From Pycnopodia helianthoides (taxonomy: Eukaryota; Echinodermata; Asteroidea; Forcipulatida; Asteriidae): DNA of 64,000 nucleotides. Shown here in pieces: positions 9,100-21,000 of the stretch. Position 1 is the stretch's first letter. Each line of letters begins with the position of its first letter. The stretch is taken from assembly GCA_032158295.1 (NCBI GenBank), contig CM063260.1, positions 14,162,452-14,226,451 of the forward strand. The letters are read 5' to 3'. A program made the translations under genes and the position numbers. The notes beneath the pieces were generated by a model. It was not told the DNA's origin and searched no databases. It was given only the letters and a program-made list of their open reading frames with translations.

Positions 9100-11880
9100 C
9101 CAGGGCTTATTCCCATTTAAAAAAAGTGACATTTAAACACAATTTTGCAGCCCATGTGACCCCAAAATAACACACATACACACACATACACACAATTAAC
9201 GAAAGTGTGGTCTTTGACTTGAGTGAGTAAAGTTGCCAGTAAATGGGCAAAGTGTAACGGAAGAAAGTTTTAGCCTACAGTACTAGTATTACTACTACCA
9301 CTACTCTAGTACTACTAGTACTAACAATAACATAAGCAACGAATTATTTTATGAGTGAAACTGAAAGTGATTGACACAGTTAACATCACATCGACCCCCT
9401 GTGGCGGGGGCTACGTGTGGATGAATTAGATACTAGCCCCCCCCCCCCCCGCCCACTGGCCGTCAAAATATGTACGAAGTCAAATAAATACAGTCACTGT
9501 GCAGTACTCAGTAGTGAGTGGGCAGAATTAAAGGAACGCTATTTCTTCCTCCACTCCAGTCCATGGACAGAGTAACCATCTCACTCACTGACAGTGACAC
9601 TGTACCAGTACTGGGTGAAATGTTCACTTTCTAGTTTCAAATAATATTGAACGTAATGTCCACCGTTTGCCACAGGTCATTATGCATTAAGGTCCAAGAT
9701 ATGATGCATGCTAGGCACCACTATACCGAAGTACCAAAGTACCACCACCACTGGTGGTCACAACACTCACACAGTAGTCACTGCAGCAATAGCAATACAC
9801 CAGTTACGCTATGCTCACTCACTGCACACTCACACTCACAGTACACTCACACAGAAGGCAAACATTATTTTTTACTCACCAAAACTCCAAAGAATGTCGA
9901 TGTTCCCTGTCATTTATTTCCATCCAAGGTAACTCCGTAGATAATCCCATTTAGAAAATGAGCTTGAAGTTGAAATATCGATCGCAAGACGTCTCTACAT
10001 CATCAATTTTTAGTCACTGTTTGGCAGACGACAATTTTTCAAAACTTCCCACAAATGCGGCCATTACATTTTGTAGGCTCAACCAGTATGTTTGTTTTAA
10101 AAAGCGTTTTCAATTTATAAAAAAAGTTTAGCATTAATTTAATAAATATTTAACTTCCAATTTTTCAATTATATAATTTTTTTAAGCTGATTTAATTTCA
10201 TATATAATTAAAAGTTTAAAGATATTTAGCATGTAAAAAAGAACTACTTGATGGTAGAGCGCCCTCACAAGTTTTGGAAAAACAGTTTTGAAAGGCAGAC
10301 AGCGCTAACAAAAGTTTAAAGTATTGACATAATTTTTTGCTGGATAGCAACATTTTTACACCATCTTTTGTGACAAATTGACGTGGATTTTGATAATGTA
10401 AATAATGAGTTTTACTTCCTCGTTCCTCATCGAAATGACAATATAAATATATATTTTAAAATAAATGTTATCGCATTTTAAGATAGTTTAATAATAATTG
10501 TGGTTTGTTTTTGTAATGATTTATCGGTATAAACAATTTACAATGTACTTTCATGAGCATGATTAGTCAGACTATAAAAAGGAGTAAGATTAGTAAAGTT
10601 ATGCAAATAAATGAACAGTTATGGTCCGTTCGCGTTGTAATTTTTTTTTTATATTACTTCATTTTTTAGTGGTACTAAAATTTACATGAAAATAAAGATT
10701 ATGACACAAAATATTAAAAAAAAAAAAAAAAAAAAGGGGGGAAGGGAGGTTTATTTTTTGCAGTTTTCTAAAAACTTTGTATAGCGAAAGAAAGAAAAAA
10801 AAATAATGTGGGTGTTTTCCAATTAGTTTGTTTAAATCGTATTGTAGGCCCTGTGTATAAAGGCTGTTTTAGAAATAATGTTGTATTGTTTATATTTGAT
10901 AACTATATGATAACAGCTCATAAAAGAATATGCCTTATTTGAGTGTTCACTGCATGTTTAGTAGACCTGCTTTTTCTCTTATATTTGCCCGAAATTGTAA
11001 TATAAAATTTGTTACTTAAATAAGTCAAACACAATACTGTGGTTCGTCAGCAGATTAATTTAGTGAATCAATATTACATATGGATTAACTTTATTAGTTT
11101 TTATAAAGTTTCATCGCACGATTATGGGCTGAAATGCTATAATTAAAAATACCTTTACAAAATTAATACTTTGCATTAAATAAAAAAATAAAATATATAT
11201 ATTTTTTTAAATGTTTGAAATTATGAATAAATTTGCATCTTATTTTTAAACAAGCTAGAGGTAATCATTGGCAGATTTGGGTTAATTTATCATCTGAAAG
11301 TTTGTAACTTTTCGAGAAACAACTACTGAACATTTAAATGTGTTGCCAGCATTAATTTAGCCACTAATCAAGCGGTGCATCTGTATATCTGTATCTAAAA
11401 TAGCAATAGCTTGTAGTTTATGTATCGGTCGAAAGCAAAGTTGTTGGGTGTGATGGAATGGGCGGGCGGGGGGGGGGAGGGCTGGTGGCTTTTAATCTTT
11501 AAAAGCGAAATGTTTTGTACCTTTCCTAAAAGCTCCCAAAGTGCAGTCCCTCTATACTTTATCATCAAACAGCCGTCATGTCCTTTGAGTTCCATATTTT
11601 GTAATAATAAAAAGGGCCTTAAAATTAAGATAAATATATAAATCAGAAAACAATCAAACTCCCCAACAATGAGTTCATAAAAGGTCACGTTTATCTTTGC
11701 CAAACAAAGGTTCGGGTGAAGAATTACAGAGAATCTCAATTTATTAGGTGCTTCAAAATAATATGCCATATTATATGAAAATAATGTATACAATTGTAAT
11801 AAGGACATTTTTAGTTTTGAGCCAAAGTGTTCAGTTCTATCTGCTGATACAAATATTTCATTATTAAGATTAAAAAAGAA
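9100..11880. other. Gene-poor AT-rich intergenic region
   Basis: No coding exon supported. Contains simple sequence: ACACACATAC near 9172, a CTACTACTA microsatellite near 9285-9320, a C-tract near 9440, a 22-base A-tract near 10710, and a G-tract near 11468. The longest ORFs (for example 11395-11808 minus) have low-complexity composition and no splice or domain support. Confidence 0.5.
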
Positions 11881-11887
11881 GGCAGAA

Positions 11888-12170
11888 CTAAGGGATTTTT
11901 TCCAAGCTTCGGTTTAGGCTTTGGCTCCGTTTGAAGCTGAAGAAACGTTCAAACTCGCACAACGCTCCAAAAATGATGATGGAGCCAAAGCCGGAGCCAA
12001 AGCCGGAGCCAGAGCCTTGGTTTGGAAAAGGTCTCTAGTGTACATGTATACCTTTTCCCAAGCCTAGTCTTAGGCTACGGCTCCGGTGGATTTGCAGCAC
12101 AGCGCAAAATGCTCCAGAATTGATGACGAAACCCAAGCCGGAGCCACAGCCGCGGTTTGGAAAAGGCCTT
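11888..12170. mobile_element. Two adjacent MITE-like fold-back elements
   Basis: Two copies side by side (about 11890-12031 and 12049-12170). Each starts TTTCCAAGC / TTCCCAAGCC and ends TTTGGAAAAGG, with internal inverted words GGCTTTGGCTCCG and GGAGCCAAAGCC, so each can fold into a hairpin. No coding capacity. The second copy is diverged from the first. Confidence 0.6.
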
Positions 12171-12917
12171 AAAGAAAGAGACCAAACCTTAAATCATGTT
12201 GCAATATTATCTCCTCCTTTCCCAATTTATAAATGTTAACAGGGAAAGGAAAAAAGCTCAGGTGTTATTTTATGAAAAAGGGACAACACTTGCTATTATA
12301 GACACTGGATTCTGGAAACCGGACGGAAATGATAGTGCAATGTGATCAAGTTTCTTTTTGTAAATCCTTAAAGGAAAACTAAAGGTTTTTTATTAAATTG
12401 TTTCAAATCCCACTTTTATTTTTCTATTTGACAAAATGATTTCTGCTCATGTTCTTTAGAAAAGGGCATTGATTTAAAAAGTGAGGATAATACAAACTGT
12501 GCCAATTTCAGAGCTGACAAGCAAGCAGATTTACTATGCTTAGCAAAATGTTGTAAGCAGATGCAGTATACCAGCCAAATCATTAAATGATTGAAGGTTC
12601 TCTAGCTGGTTCCTTGCCAATATTATTAGTCATTAAAGCAGATGCTGAGCAAATTCTTCGCTTAAACAGCTCAATGGAATAAGCACTGATTGTAACAATG
12701 CATTATTTAAAATATATATAACATGACATAGTAAGCATTATTTTTTATTAAAAAACTTATTGATAGTTTTTAAATGTGCTTTGATAATTTTAATAAAAAA
12801 AGCTTTGCTGCATTTAAAAACATTTCTTGAATGTTCTTTTGAGTAAAACAGAGCCCAATTTAGTAGTAAGCATGATTGTTATGTGCTTAGCTACTTCTTG
12901 TGTTTAAGCAGCTCCCC

Positions 12918-13113
12918 ATGGCCCAATTTATAGAGCTGCTGAAGCACAAAAAGTAGCAACGCACAACAAAATTGTGCTTACCAGAAAAAGGTTACCAGCC
13001 AAATTACCATGTCAGATGTACAATCTGTGACTGGTATCCCACTCATTTCTGCTAAGCAGAAATTTGTTAGGAAATATCCTCTGCTCAAGAAGTTCTATGA
13101 AATTGGGCCCTGG
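12918..13113. mobile_element. GGGCCCAATTTCAT element, copy 1
   Basis: Short non-coding element bounded by inverted ends: TGGCCCAATTTATAGAGCTG at the left and TTCTATGAAATTGGGCCC at the right. Internal words AAGCACAAAAAGTAGC, TTACCAGAAAAAGG and GACTGGTATCC recur in the copies at 13685, 26907, 34680 and 60896. Confidence 0.7.
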
Positions 13114-13175
13114 TCATGTATGTTTGCGAAATGAAAATATCCGCATTGCTCTCTCAAAAATAATTCCAGGTCTGA

Positions 13176-13222
13176 TGGATTCTTAATGTTGGTACAATGT
13201 ACAAAACTGCAAAGTTTGATCT
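13176..13222. repeat. 45-bp dispersed repeat shared with 34975-35020
   Basis: TCTGATGGATTCTTAATGTT and the following GGTACAATGTACAAAACTGC match 34975-35018 almost exactly (one or two changes). The two copies are about 21.8 kb apart with no other shared context that I can see. Confidence 0.5.
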
Positions 13223-13684
13223 TTACAGAAGATGTTTCAGAAGCTCTATGAATTGGGTCGTGTTAGAAAACGATCATTTTCGGGAAGTGTTACAAATTCA
13301 CAGACACTACCAAGAGATTCTGAAGCCAACAAATTGAAGGATATAGTGACATACAAAGGCTTCAAAACAAACACACAAATAACAAAAGTTGTAGCAGGAA
13401 GAATAAAGTGAAAGGTAAACGGCCACAGGAAACTTGGAGTTGACAGACAGGGATTTACAAAAGATGTTACGAAAGGTAACCAAATCAAAGTGATTTTCAA
13501 CGCCGTTTCCTTCAAGATTATCAGCAAATAACAACATACAATCACAGTCTGCAATAACAGGTTTATTTAGCCAGGAGTACTAAAGACTTCAAAGCACCTG
13601 CTGAACACTGTAAAATAGATTCTTCATGGCCTGGCCACCATAAAATATATTCTCTGTGGCTTTTGTGGGCCACCATGATAACAG

Positions 13685-13858
13685 CAGGGCCCAATTTTAT
13701 ACAGCAGCTAAATCACAAGAAGTAGCTAAGCACAAACAAATTCTGCTTAAAATACCAAGTTACATTTATAACCATCACTCAGTGACTGGTATTCTGCTCA
13801 GTAGAATATTTTAAAGCAATGTTGTATGCTTAAGCAGCTCTTGGAAATTGGGCCCTGG
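13685..13858. mobile_element. GGGCCCAATTTCAT element, copy 2
   Basis: Left end CAGGGCCCAATTTTATACAG, right end AGCTCTTGGAAATTGGGCCC. Internal AAGTAGCTAAGCACAA and GACTGGTATTCTGCTC match the other copies. The ends are imperfect inverted repeats. Confidence 0.7.
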
Positions 13859-15008
13859 CGTGCAATAGTCACAATAACTTTGACCGAATGATATTTATAC
13901 CTTATTTTTTAAATTCACACTTAATTAGTACTGGCTACCATTTAATGTAGAAAGACAGGAGTAATTTTAAGTTTTATCTCATAAGGATTTGACTGAGTAA
14001 TTTGAGGCGTCAACTTCCTCCTTATGGCCAGCAAACTAGCCAACTAGTTGCACAGCTCTAAACATGATACATAAAAAAGAACTATACTTATTTGGCCAGC
14101 TTCTTGCTTCAATTCTTTACACATATACAGGTCAAAGGTTATACTTTGATGCATTTGGTGTCTTCAGGAGGAGCTGGATGAGACAAAGCTTTAAGTACAA
14201 GGTGCTGGAGTGAATACCACATGGCAATACACTTTGTGAGAGTCAGTTATTTCTAAGAACCAAGCCTCACTTTGAGTTACATTAAACAGTGAATACTACA
14301 ATGGCTGTCTTAAAATCAAGGCCATTATTTGATCAAGGTGGTCACAAAGTTAAAACAACTGTACAAACTATTTGTGAGGCCCCCACACCAAAATTAGGCA
14401 CTAGTTTTGGAATAAGTAATATGCAATTAAAACTGAAGACACCTGAAACCTTAGCCATGATACCAATGTGATGTGATGTATGATACATTCTCTAGCTTGA
14501 GAAACCTTCATAATTTAGGTGCTATTTGAAAGCTCTTCATCTCATCTATTTGATGAACAAATAAACCCAGTTATGAGTTTTGGCAAGTAGTGCCCGGTTT
14601 TGGAATGGAAAGTCACACTTTTAAAAAATTTACAATTTTGATCAAAGCAAATTAAATCTCTTTACACACCTATACAACAATCATCAAAGGAAGAAGCACA
14701 TTTCTTCCATATAAATATCATTTACATAATACATACACTTTGATAAACATTACAATATTTCTTAATATTTGCAAATTGAATTTTGTTTTCTGTAGTCAGC
14801 AACCCTTAGAAAAAGAACAAAATTGTTCCAGAATACAAAAACCCTTTTCAAGTGTGTATGAAGATTTATGAAACAATTCTAAAGCTAAGATTTCACAACG
14901 CAGGACAGTGTCAGCTACATGTACAAAGTGTGTACCTTCGTAAGTTAATTTCTTCCAGGAACTAAAATGACATGTTTGGCGTCGCGCCGTCGCCATCACA
15001 TGATCTTT

Positions 15009-15014
15009 GCTTTA
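15009..15014 (-). terminator. ARMC9: Likely ARMC9 polyadenylation signal
   Basis: Reads AATAAA on the minus strand, about 30 bases after the candidate ARMC9 stop codon. Supports a transcript end just below 15000. Confidence 0.4.
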
Positions 15015-15041
15015 TTACTGTTGGTATCCTGTTGATTTGAC

Positions 15042-15082
15042 TCAGTTGTGACCAGATCCGGAATGTTTCCACGACGACACAC
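15042..15082 (-). CDS. ARMC9: Candidate terminal ARMC9 coding exon
   Basis: Acceptor TTTACTGTTTTAG precedes 15082. In the phase set by the previous exon (19950-20051, phase 1) it reads a Ser-rich [12 protein letters not shown] and stops at 15042. AATAAA on the minus strand (plus 15009-15014) follows. The alternative is read-through of the 19950 donor, stopping at 19885, or an unseen exon that would put the longer frame ending NSNKAKIM into use. Confidence 0.4.
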
Positions 15083-18000
15083 CTAAAACAGTAAACAAAA
15101 AATTGTCGATGAAGTTTGCCTGAGCTACTATATTTCTCTGTATTAAAACAATCTCGTATGACATCATTTGGTGCAGTCTTTCCAAGAGGGCTGCACTTTT
15201 CTATCTCCTGCAGGAAAAATCCACTAAAAATGTTTAAGATAAAACACAACAAGTCCAACTCTGAAGTGCAGTACACAAAACGGTGAATCACATGAAAGCT
15301 GTTAATAAATATCTTGGTTAAAATTTGGAAACTTCAACACACAAGTGGGGTTAAAAATTGAACTACAACACATAAATAATATTAATGATAGCTGTAGAAA
15401 TTAGAAAACAGATGATGGCACCATAATTTCAGTATACATGTAAAAATGCTACTTTAAAAACAACAGGCATTGTCAGGCACTTTCAAACTTTGTATCAGAG
15501 TGCCTTCACACTATTAATACATCTATTTGTTGGGTCTTAAAGGCAGTGGACACTATTGGTAATTACTCAAAATAATTATTAGCATAAAACCTTACTTGTT
15601 AACGAGTAATGGGGAGAGGTTGACAGTATAAAACATTGTGAGAAACGGCTCCCTCTGAAGTGACATAGTTTTCGAGAAAGAAGTAATTTTCCACGAATTT
15701 GATTTCGAGACCTCAGAATTAGAATTTGAGGTCTCGAAATCAACCATCTGAAAGCACACAACTTGGGTGTGACAAGGGTGTTTTTTCTTTCATAGTTATC
15801 TCGCAACTTCGACCACCATTTGAGCTCAAGTTTTTACAGGTTTGTTATTTTATCCATATGTTAAGATACACCAAGTGAGAAGACTGGTCTTTGACAATTA
15901 CCAATAGTGTCCAGTGTCTTTAAGCATTCCTGAAATCTTGACCACCTCAACTCCTTTGAAGTATGCAGCACCGGCAGCCAAATTGGCACACAGATTGCTA
16001 ATCATTCACATCAACAATCGCTACCCTCCCAGGTACCCATTCACTCCTGGGTTATGAGAAGCAATTATAGTTAAGTGTCGTGCCCAAGACAACAAGTGTC
16101 ACAACCGAGATTCGAACCCACATTCTGATGACTCAGATCGCATTGTAAAGCACAGAGGTACCTGAATGCCTTATACACCTAAGTAATGAAATGATGGCAT
16201 TTCCGCCTTTTGATGACCTTGGAGTTATAGATTTTAAGGAGCTTCTGGGAACAATATCCTTAGCACTAGAGAAGCAGATCAAAGGGCATATTTTACTTAT
16301 ATACTGACGAAGTTGTTGCATTTTGTTTCACAAGTCAGACATTAAAAACAGGCTGAATTCAGATAAATATCTGAAGTGTCTCATTTATCGCATCAGTGAA
16401 AAAAACGCTGTACCTCCAAAAATAGCTTGTACATGACACGTAGGTTTTGAAACTGCACAGTTGTTGCATCCTACTACATTTAACTCCTGAAGTACACACA
16501 AAACCTTAGACGCCGCGATCAACTTTTTCCAGAGAGCCTCTCTCATACATGAATCAGACGTTATTACAAAATCGTGATGGCGATTTTGCACTGAGGAGAC
16601 GACACCAAACACAAACAAATTATTACAAATGTGTTTCACTTCAAGCAGTGCAAGGTTTGTAGTCAAGATAAGATCATCAAATGTCTGGTGTTTACATTGC
16701 AATGATTACTACTTCAAGTTAGCTTCAACAGAACCAGCGCTGATCACAGATCGATCACCTACGATAAAATAAACCAAGGGGTAATTATTGATGGATGTGA
16801 TTAAAAAAAAGTAGTGTGAAGGAGCTAAATTCAGCACTAAGTAAAAATTGATTAGAAAGTGTCATGACTGGGATTTGAACCCGCACACAAGGGCTTAGCC
16901 AACAGAACTTGAGTCTGGTGCAATAGACTTCTTGGCCATGACACGCCATGAGAGCACCCTTTTCGAGTTAGTTCTCATCCATAAGATCTACCATGTATTA
17001 ACAATCTCCTTCAACTGTTTTAAAAAGTCCACAACCAAATTTGTATTTGTGGTTAATCTACTTAGAACATTTCAATTCAGTGTTTTTTCCTTGTTAATGT
17101 GAATTGTGCAAATTGACACCAGCATCCTGCTATGCGCTTCCTGTGTTACCTTGAGATTGAAATGAAAGCAACACATTTTTACGGAAATCTTTAAGTACTT
17201 AAATAATCAGGTCAATTCCTGTTACTGCAGATCACAGTATGACAAAATCTGTGTAAATGATGAATTTCTATACACCCGATAAGGAAATAAATGACAACTG
17301 AACAGATTCTTTTGTTGATAAATCAAGTACCAATAATGAAAATCCATGAAAGGATTCAGAAGGAATGGGGGGAAGGGGTGTAAAGAGTGGGAGAGGTGAA
17401 GGGGTGAGAAGGACGGGGGAAGGGGTGTAAAGAATGGGAGAGGTGAAGGGGTGAGAAGGACGGGGGAAGGGGTGTAAAGAGTGGGAGAGGTGAAGGGGTG
17501 AGAAGGACGGGGGAAGGGGTGTAAAGAGTGGGAGAGGTGAAGGGGTGAGAAGGACGGGGGAAGGGGTGTAAAGAGTGGGAGAAGTGAAGGGGTGAGAAGG
17601 ATGGGGGAAGGGGTGTAAAGAGTGGGAGAGGTGAAGGGGGAGAAGGACGGGGGAAGGGGTGTAAAGAGTGGGAGAGGTGAAGGGGTGAGAAGGACGGGGG
17701 AAGGGGTGTAAAGAGTGGGAGAGGTGAAGGGGTGAGAAGGATGGGGGAAGGGGTGTAAAGAGTGGGAGAAGTGAAGGGGTTAGAAGGATGGGGAAGGGGT
17801 GTAAAGAGTGGGAGAGGTGAAGGGGTGAGAAGGACGGGGAAGGGGTGTAAAGAGTGGGAGAGGTGAAGGGGTGAGAAGGATGGGGGAAGGGGTGTAAAGA
17901 GTGGGAGAAGTGAAGGGGTTAGAAGGATGGGAAGGGGTGTAAAGAGTGGGGAGAAGTAAAGGGGTTAGAAGGACGGGGGAAGGGTGTAAAGAGTGGGAGA

Positions 18001-21000
18001 GGTGAAGGGGTGAGAAGGACGGGGGAAGGGGTGTAAATAGTGGGAGAGGTGAAGGGGTGGGAGAAGTGAAGGAACATAAAGGAGGAGGGTTAGGTGGGGA
18101 GATGAAGGAATGAATGGAAGGAGGGAAAGAGTGGGGAGATGAAGGGTTGGGATAGGTGACGGGTTTAGAAGGTGAAAGGTGTGTGAATTAAGGGTGTGGA
18201 GAAGGTGCAGGGTTAGGAGGGAAGATTGGGTGAGCTGACGGAAGGTGAAGAGGGAGAGAGACTGAAGATGAAGGGACTGAGGGGCAGGGCAGGAGGATGT
18301 CAAGCGGAGGAGAACACAGCCTACTTTTAACCGATTTCAATCCACTATGCTCCCTGGATGGATGATCATATGAATCGCTGACAAATGGAAGTGAGACAGA
18401 ACTCATAGCAGATACTTTGCCTGTTGGAAATTAATGTCTGGATTAAGAATCAAAGAGCTACGGAAAAGAGGAAAAACCTTCACTTGGAAAATTAACTCCG
18501 TGGTAAAACTAACAGACTTACAAAGAATGAGCAGCAAGTTCCATAATATAACACTGTTTGGGTTAATAGCATTATTTCATACACAAATCAAGCCTTTTGT
18601 GCCCACCACCTTGTGCTAAATATAAGTTATGATGTAATTAATGAGGTCATTAATCATCCCAACTAAAACCACCGACAAAAAAAGCAAACATTTTCATTGA
18701 AAACATTGAAGAATGCTTACAATTGTTTCTTTGTTTATATTTCCTTGATCTGGTTTCTGGCAACAGTCATTTTGTTTTCATTTCCTTAAAAAACTGGGTC
18801 ATTTTGTTTGAACATGTTGATCAAAGCCCCTGACTAGGCAATAACTGGTGCCAGAATGTTTGCTGAACCGCGACATTATACCAAATGACGATAGCCTTCC
18901 TACACGAGAAAATTTACATATTGGCATTGCGAATGTTACAATGGAACTGTCCAGGAGTCAACCGAACCGGTCCCTGTACGCCCACTAAATAACCTTCCTA
19001 CCATTCTGACAAATGCTTCCCAAGATGGCTGATTAAAACCCTCTAGAGCATGAAGCATTAAGTATCCTGCATATTCAACATGTGTTCTGCAGCTGCAGTA
19101 TCAAGTGACTTCTTTGAAATCATTCTTTGTTAATTTTGATTCAAATGAAGAGAGTAAACTATCAAAAGAAAGGTGATGAATCACTGAGTGTGTGAAAATT
19201 GAGTCGGGGAACCATAAACAATCGGTAGGCGTAATAGTGGTATCTTTCCTCGCCCTCCACCTCTGGGACACCGGTTTGAATCCTGCCGAGAGCACTATGT
19301 GGATTGGGTTTTCAGTTCCTAACTGCTTGCATGGGTTTTTCCTGAAATAATTATTTGTGGTTTTTCCACCCACATGTAAAACTGAAACTTCCTTCCCTGT
19401 CTTCTCTCCATGGGGTTCTTGGCTAGTATAGGGAATAAGTTTACTTTTCTGAGCCTCCTTGGCTTCATAACCAGAATTAATAAATAAATAATAACAACAA
19501 ATAACATGTCCAAACGAGACACTGTGTAGCTTGCCGTGCATGTCAGTGGAAAGGTTTACAGTCTGTAAAGAGCGCCCTCATGGGCCTATTGAAAGGCTTA
19601 CTGTAGTGAAGTACATGTACATAGCAGATAAATGAAAAACACATCTAATATGCTGGCTACAAAAATATTGGAGTAAGATTTTATAAGTTGATCCCTTGAA
19701 CTGATGTGAAGTACCAAGGACTAGGCCTATCTAGAATGATGCAAAAATGAACCTTGTGGGGGGGGGGGGGGGTTGAGTTTGCCCTATTTAGTGGTTCAAC
19801 TACTGCAGCTGTAGCATGTATGCATGCTTCCTCGGAGAGTTTAAATAACAAGAAAAACTGATTAACAAACCCATATGTTTTCAATTAATAACTTTGGGTC
19901 TGGAGCTCGTTAGATTGCCGCACCCCAATCAACAAATCAAAGCACTTACTAGAGGAGCTACCAGGTCGACCTATGACCCGATCATCTAGTTCTACATTCT
20001 CTACTGGTGGAAGGGTGCCGTTTGATGCACCTCCTCTGGAAACCTGTTTCACTTTAGTAAAAGGATAATAAATATAGGTATTAAAGAGATGATGGAAGGA
20101 GCAAAGCACCAGACTATTAGACGAGAATAATGGAGAAAGTCATTACTGAGATAAGCCGTGTTTGAATTGGCTGCTATGGCTATGGTTACAGCTGGATCAC
20201 CGCGCCATCATGCGTTGAAGTATAGGCAATACCCATAGTAACAGACGTAGCCATAGCTGTAGCCGCTAGTTCGGATGCGGTCAAAGTAAAGTCTAATTAA
20301 GAACATCCATAATGTTAGAACACTATCAATCTTCCCAATCAACTAGACAGCCATGGTCTGCTGTGTCATGATTTATGCAGAACCAAGTCCCTTCTGAAAC
20401 AGAACCAAAGGTCCCTTCTGAAACAGAATATTTCCAAATAATGTGACAAAATAATGTGACAAACTGATGAAAGGTATGAAGAAATAATGCAACAGATTGG
20501 GACTTTCCTTGACATCTAGTGGCAACATTTATATATTCAATCTTACCAATGTGTAGAGCACACCCTTTAACACTGGGAATTTACCTGGTATGTGTTTGCT
20601 GCCACCTAGTGTCACAAAGTGTCCAATTAATAGTAGTTGAATGCATTTTTTTTTTAATTCAAGTTTAGAAAAGTCTGAGGAGTAGGCAGTCTACCCCAAA
20701 GTCATCTTCACACTGCTGCAGAACAAAATCACCATCAGAGAATTGGCTGAAATTTTTAAAAAGAAGGTTTTCTTACTTTGTCTACTGCCTCCTGTACTTG
20801 GCCTGATCCGAGGAGGTGACCCAGAGACCTTAGGAGCTGGTGGTGGGGTCATACCCCGGGTCAAAGGTCGTCCTTTGGTGGAGTCAGGGGTCCGAGGGAG
20901 TAGAGGTCGGCTACTGAATGCTTTGTTATAGTCCACATTACTGCAATCAAAAATGACAAACAAATATATCAAACCATTCCCTGGTATGTGGTCAGGTCTT

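Noticed and set aside
14962..15291. A minus-strand ORF of 109 codons overlapping the candidate ARMC9 terminal exon
   Set aside because: It runs through the acceptor at 15083 in a frame unlike that of the ARMC9 exon, and I found no homology or phase support.
16385..16702. A 105-codon minus-strand ORF that looked like a possible exon
   Set aside because: It has no ATG at its beginning, stops TAG and TAA stand just upstream with no acceptor between, and joining it to neighbours in a matching phase failed. It is probably a chance ORF within the last ARMC9 intron.
17965..18406. Leu/Pro/Ser-rich minus-strand ORFs over the G-rich minisatellite
   Set aside because: Low-complexity translation of a purine-rich repeat; not coding.
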